Of a stretch of 43,308 nucleotides of DNA, positions 7,097 to 15,237 are shown piece after piece (the first letter of the stretch is position 1; each line of letters opens with the position of its first letter). The stretch lies in the NCBI GenBank assembly GCA_025354795.1, contig JANXMF010000076.1, positions 1 to 43,308 of the forward strand. The letters are read 5' to 3'. A program made the position numbers and the translations under genes. The stretch comes from Pseudobdellovibrionaceae bacterium (lineage in GTDB: Bacteria > Bdellovibrionota > Bdellovibrionia > Bdellovibrionales > UBA1609). Below the pieces are notes generated by a model. That model worked only from the letters and a program-made list of their open reading frames with translations, was not told the DNA's origin and made no database searches.

Positions 7097-7731
7097 CTCT
7101 GCGCAAGGCAAAAATTATCACCGTCGACCCCGCCCTGCTCGAATGTGGCAACCCATCGTGCATAAACTTCCTCTAGCGCGATCCCCTCGCCCATTCGTGC
7201 AACGGCTGCCCCAGACACACCACACGCCCTTATCAAAGCATAATCCGAAAGCGCATTACTGACATTGATCGCCAAGCCATGCGTCGTAATACCGCCCCGC
7301 AGTCGCAAGCCGAGCGCCATGATTTTACCCTGAGATGTATAGAGCCCGGGTTGGGCTTCGTCCCAACGCGCCTCGATCTGCCAGGACCGCAAACACTCAC
7401 GAGTAATTTCGACCAGTCGGCAAATCCATGAGCGCAAGTCCTCCCGCCGCAACTGAATCATCGGAAAAATCACCAGTTGACCCGGATGATGAAGCGTCGC
7501 CTGTCCTCCACGATCGAGTTGCAGCAGTGAAAATCCCAGAAGGGCCAACTCCGCCTGGGGAATCGTAAGATCTGTTCGCGCGTCACCACGCACTCCGAGG
7601 GTGACGACGGGCTCAGATTCAAAAGCCAGAATTACACCGCGCGACTCGCCCGTCGCAATCCGCCGATGCCATTGCTCTTGTGCAGCCAGCGCCGCTTGAA
7701 AAGAAACCCGCCCGAGAAAAACCTTATCCAT
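7093..7731 (-). CDS. lipB: Octanoyl-[ACP]:protein octanoyltransferase LipB
   Basis: A 212-residue LipB-type protein. It transfers octanoate from acyl carrier protein to the lipoyl domains of pyruvate, 2-oxoglutarate and glycine-cleavage complexes, the first step of lipoate assembly. Diagnostic blocks are DRGGQATLHHPGQLVIFP (substrate-binding loop), GKIMALGLRLRGGITTHGLA with Lys136, and RACGVSG with the predicted catalytic Cys170. Length is normal for the family. No lipA is visible nearby, so the pathway genes are dispersed. The ribosome-binding site is weak. A TTGACA element lies about 120 bp upstream. Confidence 0.93.
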   Translation of the reverse strand: MDKVFLGRVSFQAALAAQEQWHRRIATGESRGVILAFESEPVVTLGVRGDARTDLTIPQAELALLGFSLLQLDRGGQATLHHPGQLVIFPMIQLRREDLRSWICRLVEITRECLRSWQIEARWDEAQPGLYTSQGKIMALGLRLRGGITTHGLAINVSNALSDYALIRACGVSGAAVARMGEGIALEEVYARWVATFEQGGVDGDNFCLAQS

Positions 7732-7826
7732 AGGGCAAGAGTCATAGCGCGCCTTCGGGCATCAGGTCCAGCGAACTGGGAGTCATGGTCTTGCGCGGTG
7801 AGATTCAAGCGCGGCAGGGAGCTTAA

Positions 7827-7855
7827 ATCTGAACTTTAGTTTTCAGTGCTGTCAA
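7827..7855 (-). promoter_or_regulatory. Putative lipB promoter
   Basis: A perfect TTGACA (7855-7850) lies just downstream of the preceding lipoprotein gene. It is followed after 17 nt by TCAGAT as a weak -10. It would give lipB an independent transcript with a leader of about 90 nt. Confidence 0.3.
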
Positions 7856-7856
7856 A

Positions 7857-8795
7857 CTAGTAGAGTTCGACCCGATCGTTTTCCTGAAATCCAGACCCTG
7901 AGTGGATCACGGTGATCGCCCCATCCTTGCCGAAATAGGTGACAACTTCCACCGTACCTTTGAGGCGGCCGGGAGCGGTGCCAATGAAGCGACCCGTTTC
8001 CGGATCGTAAACATCGTCGCCCTCTTCGCTGACTTTTAAAATATCGCCAACCTGCAGTCCAGACAAGCGGCCAGCGTTGACGAACACACGCTCACCGGAG
8101 ACCATCGCCACGCGCCCTTCCCAGCTCAACTTTTCCACCGACTTTAGAATATTGGGAATCGCACCTAAAAAGGCCTTGCGGATGGCCGCGCGTATCAGTT
8201 CTGGATCTTCACTAAGCGAATTCGAAATATCTCCGCGTTGGGCGACGTGGGTGGTGGAAGCATCGGTCGTGCCCGAGCGCACTTCGTTGAGAATCTCCTT
8301 GCCATTTTTACCGGCGAAGATCCGCACCCGCACCTGTGACGACACTTGCGCCTTTTGCTGGCGAATTAGCCCCACTGTATCACCCAGGCGCTTGGCTTTG
8401 ATGCTCAACACTTTTCCTTCGACCACCGCCGCCACTCCCATGGTGGAGGCCAGGCGCGACACTTGCGCTAAGTCATATTCATTTTCTTCGGTCAGATATT
8501 TTTTGGGATCTTGCGGAAAGTCTTCGGGCGAGACAATGACGAATTGGCGAGTCTTTAGAAGCTCGCGCACCACGGTCTGGCGCGCCACTTCGGTCATCGC
8601 TTGCGCATGATCGGGGCGCTCGTCGAGAAATGGTAAAACCAAAATGCGGTGACGAGGAGCTTCCTCTTCACCACGTGCGGAATAACTGACGTCTTTGGTT
8701 TCAATCGTCGGCGTTTTGTCGGCGGCTTGGCCGGGGCCGAACAGGTGGCTGCATCCGGCCGCACTAAACAATATCAATATTAGGCTTAATCTCAT
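7857..8795 (-). CDS. Lipoprotein with CsgG/FlgT-like architecture
   Basis: A 312-residue predicted lipoprotein. The signal MRLSLILILFSAAGC has a clear lipobox ending at Cys15. Residues about 48-210 (HRILVLPFLDERPDHAQAM onward) resemble the CsgG/TolB-N-like fold found in FlgT-middle and curli-secretion lipoproteins: ILVLPF, a regulatory loop, helix, then AAVVEGKVLSI. The C-terminal 80 residues (VFVNAGRLSGLQVGDILKV, then DPETGRFIG) resemble the FlgT C-terminal domain. It lies 33 bp downstream of another exported protein on the same strand and probably shares an operon with it. A flagellar-motor or envelope-complex role is inferred. CsgG-type secretion is less likely because no curli genes are present. 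Confidence 0.7.
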   Translation of the reverse strand: MRLSLILILFSAAGCSHLFGPGQAADKTPTIETKDVSYSARGEEEAPRHRILVLPFLDERPDHAQAMTEVARQTVVRELLKTRQFVIVSPEDFPQDPKKYLTEENEYDLAQVSRLASTMGVAAVVEGKVLSIKAKRLGDTVGLIRQQKAQVSSQVRVRIFAGKNGKEILNEVRSGTTDASTTHVAQRGDISNSLSEDPELIRAAIRKAFLGAIPNILKSVEKLSWEGRVAMVSGERVFVNAGRLSGLQVGDILKVSEEGDDVYDPETGRFIGTAPGRLKGTVEVVTYFGKDGAITVIHSGSGFQENDRVELY

Positions 8796-8828
8796 GTCTT
8801 TTAGTTTATGCGAAAATCCGCCAAGGAA

Positions 8829-10001
8829 CTACTCGGCTGAGGCCGAGGACAGGGCTTTCACGTTCAAAGCCAGACTCTCGTCTTGGGCGCTCACCACCTC
8901 AATCATATACAGCGGAAAGCGCGCTTTCTTAAAGGCCTGCGCCAACTCTTGCGTCGTAACCGGAGTCTCAGCTTCAAAGGTCACTCGCCCCGGCTCAAGC
9001 AGCCGTTCCTTGAGAATGCGAATCTCGCGCATTTGCGCCATTTGCCGCTTGAGCTCGGCCTGCTGCCGGTAGGACATGGCGCCCGAAAGCGCGATTTTCA
9101 CCACATTTAAATTCAGATTGCCGGCATTTAAAGACTCAACCAAGTGATGAGATAAATCCTCGATCACCTTCTTTTCACTTTGCTCCAGCGTAGCCAGCAC
9201 CACTTTGGGTGAGTCAGACGGCACACTCTCACTGCGCTGGACCTCGCCAATTAGGCGTCCCGACTTGGCCTGCCAAAGCTGCAGGTCATAATCGAGCTTG
9301 GCCTCAGCGCCCTCCCTATTCAAGCGGGTGACACTGACCCGGCCGCTCAAGACCACGTCGGCCTTTAGGTACTGAGCAAACAGCATCTGCTCCTCGCGCT
9401 TTAAATTTTCACCCCGGTAGGCCGCAGGGATGGCCATGCGAAAACTGGTTTTGGTGGGATCAAGGACATAGGTATTTTTGGATTTGAACTTGGCTGTGAC
9501 GTGGGTGAAGAACTTGGTAAAGAAGTCTTGCACGGACGTAGACTTGTTGGTCTCCTGTCCCGCCGCCCACCATAAAAATCGCGCACCGTGGCTATCACTG
9601 ACCTCGACCAACGGCAAAACTTTCACACCACCGGAATTGAGCACGCCCTCTTCGCGCAACCAGGTTTCAATCGCATCGGGCGAAAGCCGTAAGCTCACCG
9701 TAATCTTCTGCATCCCGCCACCCGTGTCCTGCGGTGGTGAGCCCTTAATAAAAAGTACAAAACGCCGGGAATTCTTCATCAATTTGGCTTTGAGGCCGGG
9801 CCAATAGCGCGCCATACGCTCCCCCCCGAGCAGGTCCTCAGCGATACGTGCAGCACCCTGCTCGGTGGCCTGATCAAATGCATCCTGTTTAGCCTCAGAG
9901 CCGCCCTTTGCCGTGGTGATGTCCAAACTCAAATCCTGCAGCTCGCGGGCGTGGGCGGTCAGGACGATTAGCGCGATAGAAAGGCATTTCTTAAACGACA
10001 T
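8829..10001 (-). CDS. Exported protein of unknown function, partner of the FlgT/CsgG-like lipoprotein
   Basis: A 390-residue protein with an N-terminal signal (MSFKKCLSIALIVLTAHA) and no further membrane helices. Residues 30-110 (AKQDAFDQATEQGAARIAED) follow the pattern of FlgT N-terminal or DUF2066-like domains: a run of helix that marks repeated A-x-x-x-A, then a beta region ending ITVSLRLS. The middle (FAQYLKADVVLSGRVSV) again looks like the TolB-N/CsgG type fold. A basic helical region, RQQAELKRQMAQMREIR, precedes the C-terminus. I cannot name a family. Its pairing with the following lipoprotein suggests a two-component periplasmic assembly. Confidence 0.65.
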   Translation of the reverse strand: MSFKKCLSIALIVLTAHARELQDLSLDITTAKGGSEAKQDAFDQATEQGAARIAEDLLGGERMARYWPGLKAKLMKNSRRFVLFIKGSPPQDTGGGMQKITVSLRLSPDAIETWLREEGVLNSGGVKVLPLVEVSDSHGARFLWWAAGQETNKSTSVQDFFTKFFTHVTAKFKSKNTYVLDPTKTSFRMAIPAAYRGENLKREEQMLFAQYLKADVVLSGRVSVTRLNREGAEAKLDYDLQLWQAKSGRLIGEVQRSESVPSDSPKVVLATLEQSEKKVIEDLSHHLVESLNAGNLNLNVVKIALSGAMSYRQQAELKRQMAQMREIRILKERLLEPGRVTFEAETPVTTQELAQAFKKARFPLYMIEVVSAQDESLALNVKALSSASAE

Positions 10002-10107
10002 AAGGGCGATGTTACGCGAATTTTATTTGCTAGGGCAATTTTTAGTTCCCACATTGGCCGAAAATGTCATACAACCTGAGCCTTCGTTAAATTAAGAGGA
10101 GAACACT

Positions 10108-10374
10108 ATGCTTGAATACGATCGCAAGAAATTGGGCCATTTTTTAAAAGGTGTCCGCGAAACCGCCGCCATCACCCAAGCCCAAGTCTCAGAGCGCCTG
10201 GGTTACACCAGTCCGCAATTCATTTCGAATATTGAACGCGGTATTTCGGTAGTGCCCCTCAAGACTTTGGCGCGCATGATCAACCTCTACAAAGGCAGCC
10301 CTGAGCCGGCGATCAAAATCATTTTGGACAGCCAACGCAAACTCTTGCGCGATAAATTAACGCGAAGCAGATAA
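10108..10374 (+). CDS. XRE-family helix-turn-helix regulator
   Basis: An 88-residue Cro/CI-type DNA-binding protein. The HTH covers residues 8-66: ITQAQVSERLGYTSPQFISN is helix-turn-helix 2-3, followed by IERGISVVPLKTLARMINLY. There is no sensor domain. AGAGGAG sits 8 bp upstream of the ATG, a strong ribosome-binding site. Its 3' end overlaps the 3' end of the convergent epimerase-like gene by 18 bp. Targets are unknown; the neighbours do not form a toxin-antitoxin pair. Confidence 0.88.
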   Translation: MLEYDRKKLGHFLKGVRETAAITQAQVSERLGYTSPQFISNIERGISVVPLKTLARMINLYKGSPEPAIKIILDSQRKLLRDKLTRSR

Positions 10375-11262
10375 AATATTTGTCAGGGCGGACTTTAGCG
10401 AGGGATACCGCCATTTCATAGCGTATTCCTCAAGCCGCCCTGGAACGACCCGCTGGGAACCTAGCAGGGCCTCCGCCAATTCACCGTATAATATGCGCAT
10501 GGCGAATGCAGGCATCGGAAGACTTGAGAAAGTCTTGAGTTGCTTAGTCAACTCGCTCGTCAATTCCTGATTGGTGATGGGTTGAGGCGCGACTAAATTG
10601 AAAGCCCCGTGGGCACGCTCTTGGTTCAGCAGCAAAATCAGGGCCTCGACGAGATCATCCATATGAATCCAGCTGAACCATTGTCGGCCCGATCCGATGC
10701 GGCTACCGCCAAGTCTTTTGAAAATGGGTGTCACTTGGGCCAGGTAGCCACCCTCATGGCTGAGGATAACCCCAAAGCGCGCGCACACACAGCGGTCCGC
10801 CGGAATCGCCTGCGCTGCCGCTTCCCACTCCAAACAAAGTTCCGCTAAAAAATCGTGGCCAGGCGCCGAGTTCTCGCGCAGAATTTCATCATTTCGATCG
10901 CCATAAATACCGATGGCCGAAGCCGTGATTAAAACCGAAGGCGTAACACCCGCTAGAGTTAGTCCGACTTTAAGATTTTGAGCCGTGCGAACACGCGATT
11001 CGACCAGATCATGCTTGCGCGCGGGAGTCCAGCGTTTCGCGACTATACTCTCACCCGCCAGATGAACCACGGCTTGCACGTCGGCAAATGCCAAGGCAGG
11101 CGCGGGCTCTTTTACTCCCTGCCAGGTAATGACCTGGGCTGGGAAAGGCAGCGGCACTTTGGGATTACGAAGTAAAACCACAAGGCTGTGGCCTTCTTTC
11201 ACCAGACGCAAGCCGAGCGCCTGACCAACTAGGCCGGACGCGCCCGTGAGGACGATTTTCAT
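10357..11262 (-). CDS. TIGR01777-type NAD(P)-binding epimerase-like protein (YfcH/SDR39U1)
   Basis: A 301-residue atypical short-chain dehydrogenase of the SDR39U1 group. The N-terminus MKIVLTGASGLVGQALGLRL holds the GxxGxxG nucleotide loop. ASAIGIYGDRNDE is the family's active-site region, and a DUF1731-like C-terminus ends GRLEEYAMKWRYPSLKSAL. E. coli YfcH and human SDR39U1 have no established substrate, so the reaction is unknown. It is cytoplasmic and single-cistron here. A hairpin-forming inverted repeat lies 31-51 bp upstream of the start. Confidence 0.9.
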   Translation of the reverse strand: MKIVLTGASGLVGQALGLRLVKEGHSLVVLLRNPKVPLPFPAQVITWQGVKEPAPALAFADVQAVVHLAGESIVAKRWTPARKHDLVESRVRTAQNLKVGLTLAGVTPSVLITASAIGIYGDRNDEILRENSAPGHDFLAELCLEWEAAAQAIPADRCVCARFGVILSHEGGYLAQVTPIFKRLGGSRIGSGRQWFSWIHMDDLVEALILLLNQERAHGAFNLVAPQPITNQELTSELTKQLKTFSSLPMPAFAMRILYGELAEALLGSQRVVPGRLEEYAMKWRYPSLKSALTNILSASR

Positions 11263-11292
11263 ATAACTCCAAGGTGCCGGACGACGCTGCTT

Positions 11293-11313
11293 TAGGTTCT
11301 GTGACAGAACCTA
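11293..11313. repeat. Perfect inverted repeat TAGGTTCTG-TGA-CAGAACCTA (hairpin or operator)
   Basis: A 9-bp perfect stem with a 3-nt loop lies between the XRE gene stop and the epimerase-like gene start. On the plus strand it is followed by TTTTC, which is terminator-like, but no plus-strand gene ends there. On the minus strand it lies just after the XRE stop and before the next start. It contains the same TCTGTGACAGAAC found at 3905-3917, which favours a protein-binding site. Confidence 0.4.
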
Positions 11314-11317
11314 TTTT

Positions 11318-11545
11318 CTAGTAATTTATAGGCGGTTGCAAGCGGCGCTCGATCTCTTGCTCCAGATCAATGCCGAGAACTTTTAGCACGTTCACCAGAT
11401 CGCTCGCGCGAATCTCGCTACGGCCGCGGAAAAAGCGGTTCACGCTGATGCGTGAGATTTCACAATCTTGTGCAATGCGTGTTTGCTTCACCTTCAACCG
11501 ATTCGCCAACAATGCCACCTGCTGCCCCAACTTGGACTCTTCCAT
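11318..11545 (-). CDS. Small XRE-family helix-turn-helix regulator
   Basis: A 75-residue DNA-binding protein. I start it at the second Met (MEESKLGQ) because AAGGGGGAGGGG immediately precedes that ATG; the track's first ATG would sit inside this ribosome-binding site. HTH residues are about 20-60: KVKQTRIAQDCEISRISVNR, then FFRGRSEIRASDLVNVLKVL. It is a Cro-like repressor without a ligand domain. It lies upstream of the epimerase-like gene on the same strand with the inverted repeat between them. Autoregulation or control of that gene through the repeat is a testable inference. Confidence 0.82.
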   Translation of the reverse strand: MEESKLGQQVALLANRLKVKQTRIAQDCEISRISVNRFFRGRSEIRASDLVNVLKVLGIDLEQEIERRLQPPINY

Positions 11546-11768
11546 CTTCCCCTCCCCCTTCATTCTTGATCACTGCCGATGGTGTTTTCGTGACACCGGT
11601 CTGCAGCTGTATAGGAAGAGGAGCAAAGTATGTACCAGGTCCATGTGGTGTACATTAGGCTCTACATTTTCGGCCATTGCTCTTGTATGCGTTCCACTTT
11701 GGTCTGGCGCTTATAATGGCCGCTAACTTTGGTTATGAGTGGAGCCAAAGAGACCCCGGCGAGATCCG

Positions 11769-14700
11769 CTACTGGAAGGCCAGAGGGATCTCGAGTCGCA
11801 ACAATTCATCGAACGCTTCGCTCGACGCGAGGACCCCCGCAGGCTCTTTGATTTCCATTTCGGCGGTCCGTTTAAGATCTTGTAAGTGCAGACGCAGATT
11901 CAGCGTGGTGGAACCGGGAAATTTATCGGCCCACTGGCGAATGGCGGGGAGTTTCGCGGAGTCATCTGGTTGCATGTCTAAAGTGATGCGGCGAACCGAT
12001 TTGAACATCTCGTCGACACTGCGTAAGCTTTCAGCAATGATCTTGGTGTGCTCTTCCTCGCGCTCCACCGTCCCGCTTAAAACCAGTGCAGCTTCGGATT
12101 TAAGAATCCTTTCGAACTGCGCGAAAGTATCGGGAAAAATGACCGCTTCGACGCTGCCGGTGGTGTCTTCGATGCGAGCAAAGGCCATGCGGGTGCCTTT
12201 TTTGGTGATGATCTCCCGTAAGGTCGAAATCAGGCCGACCACTTGGGTCTTGGTTTTACTCTCTAAATTATTGAGGCTTGCGATGTCTTTGGCTCCCCAA
12301 ACCTTTCCTACCCGCTCCAGCCCCCGCAGGGGATGATCGGTGAGGTAAAAGCCCAGCACTTCTTTTTCATAAGCCAGAGACAACGCCCGGCTCCAGCGTT
12401 CTAGTCTACTGATCTGCACTTTGTTGTCGGCCAGTGTTTCTGGCGGAGCCAGGTCAAAGAGCGAGGCCTGGCCCACCTCTTTGGCGGCGCGAGTGCCTTC
12501 CGAGCGTTCGATAAACTGGGCGAAACCGCCAAACAGTTCGTTGCGGTTGTAACCGAAGCCATCCATTGCGCCGGCTTTGATGAGTGCCTCGATCGCCTTT
12601 TTGTTGACCTTTTTGGTGTCCACTTCTTCAAAGAATTGCTCTAAGTCACTGAATTTTCCGCCAGGAAGCCGCGCGCGGGCGCTGACAATCGCTTCCACGG
12701 CACCCTCACCCACACCTTTGATTGCGCCCAGGGAAAACAAAATGCGCTCACCTTGGGCTGAAAATTTATAAGACGAGTGACTCACATGCGGGGGCACCAC
12801 CTCGATCTTGTGCTGGCCGGCGTCTTTGACGTACTTAACGATTTTGTCGGTGTCGCTCATCTCCGTACTTAGGAGAGCGGCGTAGAACTCCACAGGATAA
12901 TAATTTTTGAGCCAGGCGGTTTGCGCCGCGACCACGCAGTAGGCAGCCGCGTGGGATTTGTTAAAGCCGTACTTGGCGAATTCCGCCATAAGGTCAAACA
13001 GATCCTCGGCTTTTTCAAGGTCATGGTTGTTTTGTTTAGCGCCCTCAAGAAAACGCGACTTTTGTACCGCCATTTCGGCGGCGATTTTCTTACCCATCGC
13101 ACGCCGGAGCATATCGGCTTCACCAAGGGAGTAATTGGCGATGCGCGCCGCCACCAGCTGCACCTGCTCCTGGTAGACGATGACCCCGTAAGTTTCTTTG
13201 AGCACGCCTTCGAGTTCAGGGAAAATATAATCGACTTTTTTCTCGCCCTGCTTGCGCGCTAAATAATCGGGAATCATATCCATTGGACCGGGCCGATAAA
13301 GCGCATTGATCGCCACGATGTCTTCAAAGCAATTGGGCTTGGCCTTACGGATCAGGTCGGTGATGCCCTCACCTTCAAACTGGAAGATTCCCGCGGTATT
13401 GCCCTGGCACATGATCGAATAGATCCCCGGATCAAGCAGAGAGATATCTTGCACGGTGAATTTTTTGCCGCGATTGGCGGCCACTAAATTGAGCGCCTCT
13501 TGAATATGGGTCAAAGTTTTAAGACCCAAGAAATCGAATTTGATTAGGCCGATTTTTTCCGCGTGCTTCATGTCGAATTGCACGACGTTTTCGCCCTCAG
13601 TGCCGCGATAAAGCGGCGCGTGGTCCATTATATTGCCGTCGGCGATAATCACGCCGGCCGCGTGAATGCCGGCATGACGAACCAAGCCTTCCACCTTTTG
13701 CGCCAAGTCCATGAGAGTATTGACCTTTGGATCCATTTCCATCAGGTCGCGCAGGCGCGGCTCGGTGCTGATCGCCTCGGCCAAAGTAATGCCAAGTTTT
13801 TCCGGCACAAGCTTTGCCACCGCATCGACATCCGCGTACATCATACCCATCACACGGCCCACGTCGCGAATCGCCGCGCGCGTTTGCAAGCGTCCGTAGG
13901 TGATAATCTGCGAGACGGAACTGCGCCCGTATTTCTGCGTGACGTAGTCGATCACACGGCCGCGATGCTCCTGACAAAAGTCGATATCAAAGTCCGGCAT
14001 GCTGACACGCTCAGGGTTTAGAAACCGCTCGAACAGTAAGTTGTAAGGCATTGGATCGAGATCGGTAATGCGTAAACTGAAAGCGACAAGTGATCCGGCA
14101 CCGGAACCTCGTCCCGGACCCACCGGTATTCCTTGATCTTTCGCCCAACCAATAAAATCTTGTACGATTAGAAAATAACCGTTGAAGCCCATGTTCGCGA
14201 TCACGCCGAGCTCAAATTCCAGCCGATCCCGATACTTGGCGTGCTGATCTTCAGGAACACTTTCACCGCGCTTTGCCGCCTCTTGAAAACGCCGCTCCAG
14301 GCCTAGCCGCGAGAGTTTGGCGATTTCATCACTAAGCGACAGGCCTTCGGTCGTCGGGTAAGACGGCAGATGGTAGACTTGCCCACCGCTTGCATCTTTC
14401 AATTCGAATTTAAGATTGCAGCGATCCGCGATTTCCAGCGTACGGTCACAGAACTCGGGATGATCGCGAAACAATTCGCGCATTTCGTCAGGACCCTTAA
14501 AGTAAAACTGATCGCTGCCTAAACGAAAACGCGACTCATCCTGCAAGGTTTTATTGGTGCCGATACAAATTAAAACTTCTTGCGCCAGCTGCTCTTCTTT
14601 GGAGATATAGTGCACATCATTGGCCGCGACCAAAGGCACGCCGGCCTTCTCACTGGCCTCAAATAAAAATGGAATTAGTTTTTCCCAACCTTTGACTGCC

Positions 14701-15236
14701 GTTCGGTTCACTTCCAAATAAAATCGGTCTCCGTAAATATCCTTGAAAAACTGAATGCGCGCCAGTGCGGCTTCAGGTCCCTTGTTGAGAAAAGTCCAGT
14801 TGACGTCGCCGATTAGGCCGCCGCTCAAGGCGATTATGTCGTTGCTGTATTTTTGCAAAGTCTCGTCATCGATCCGCGGGCGGTAGTAAAACCCCTCTTG
14901 ATATCCGATGGTCGAAAGTCTGCAAAGGGTTTGATAGCCCTTGTAATTTTGCGCGAGCAGAACCAAACGCCGAGTCGGTTGGGACGCGGCTTCGCGGTCC
15001 TCGCCTTTAATCAGGCGGGACTTAGGTGCGATAAAAACCTCGAGACCAACGATCGGTTTGACGCCGGCGTCTTTGCAGGCAAAATAAAATTCGATGGCGC
15101 CAAACATATTGCCGTTGTCAGTGAGCGCCAAGGCCGGCATGCCGTAGGCCGCGGCCTTTTTGGCTAAAGCCTTAGCTTGGCAGGTCGCCTCAAGCAGCGA
15201 GTATTGCGAATGTACGTGCAAATGGACAAATGACAT
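11769..15236 (-). CDS. dnaE: DNA polymerase III subunit alpha
   Basis: A 1155-residue replicative polymerase of the DnaE1 type. The PHP domain starts at residue 4 (HLHVHSQYSLLEA). The polymerase core follows with GPGRGSGAGSLVAFS, PDFDIDF at about 411-417 carrying two of the catalytic aspartates, RPGPMDMIPDYL, and ADMLRRAMGKK. A helix-hairpin-helix region (VNKKAIEALIKAGAMDGFG) and an OB domain at about residue 990-1070 (TQVVGLISTLREI) complete the standard order. Length is normal. It starts 1 bp after the guaA stop codon, so the two are translationally linked. It is the main chromosomal replicase subunit. Confidence 0.97.
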   Translation of the reverse strand: MSFVHLHVHSQYSLLEATCQAKALAKKAAAYGMPALALTDNGNMFGAIEFYFACKDAGVKPIVGLEVFIAPKSRLIKGEDREAASQPTRRLVLLAQNYKGYQTLCRLSTIGYQEGFYYRPRIDDETLQKYSNDIIALSGGLIGDVNWTFLNKGPEAALARIQFFKDIYGDRFYLEVNRTAVKGWEKLIPFLFEASEKAGVPLVAANDVHYISKEEQLAQEVLICIGTNKTLQDESRFRLGSDQFYFKGPDEMRELFRDHPEFCDRTLEIADRCNLKFELKDASGGQVYHLPSYPTTEGLSLSDEIAKLSRLGLERRFQEAAKRGESVPEDQHAKYRDRLEFELGVIANMGFNGYFLIVQDFIGWAKDQGIPVGPGRGSGAGSLVAFSLRITDLDPMPYNLLFERFLNPERVSMPDFDIDFCQEHRGRVIDYVTQKYGRSSVSQIITYGRLQTRAAIRDVGRVMGMMYADVDAVAKLVPEKLGITLAEAISTEPRLRDLMEMDPKVNTLMDLAQKVEGLVRHAGIHAAGVIIADGNIMDHAPLYRGTEGENVVQFDMKHAEKIGLIKFDFLGLKTLTHIQEALNLVAANRGKKFTVQDISLLDPGIYSIMCQGNTAGIFQFEGEGITDLIRKAKPNCFEDIVAINALYRPGPMDMIPDYLARKQGEKKVDYIFPELEGVLKETYGVIVYQEQVQLVAARIANYSLGEADMLRRAMGKKIAAEMAVQKSRFLEGAKQNNHDLEKAEDLFDLMAEFAKYGFNKSHAAAYCVVAAQTAWLKNYYPVEFYAALLSTEMSDTDKIVKYVKDAGQHKIEVVPPHVSHSSYKFSAQGERILFSLGAIKGVGEGAVEAIVSARARLPGGKFSDLEQFFEEVDTKKVNKKAIEALIKAGAMDGFGYNRNELFGGFAQFIERSEGTRAAKEVGQASLFDLAPPETLADNKVQISRLERWSRALSLAYEKEVLGFYLTDHPLRGLERVGKVWGAKDIASLNNLESKTKTQVVGLISTLREIITKKGTRMAFARIEDTTGSVEAVIFPDTFAQFERILKSEAALVLSGTVEREEEHTKIIAESLRSVDEMFKSVRRITLDMQPDDSAKLPAIRQWADKFPGSTTLNLRLHLQDLKRTAEMEIKEPAGVLASSEAFDELLRLEIPLAFQ

Positions 15237-15237
15237 T

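Noticed and set aside
8077-8610. 177-codon plus-strand ORF in the CsgG/FlgT-like lipoprotein gene
   Set aside because: Shadow frame rich in Ser, Arg and Thr; the minus-strand frame has a lipobox and domain patterns.
11761-11792. GAGATCC/GGATCTC inverted repeat at the dnaE stop
   Set aside because: A 7-bp stem with an 18-nt loop and no T-run; not convincing as a terminator.
11677-12336. 219-codon plus-strand ORF opposite the dnaE 3' end
   Set aside because: Antisense to conserved DnaE sequence; Ser/Arg-rich with no motif.
14444-14457. Third near-copy of the TCTGTGAC motif (minus strand, within dnaE)
   Set aside because: It lies in coding sequence for a plausible Phe-Cys-Asp-Arg stretch and lacks the CAGA half.
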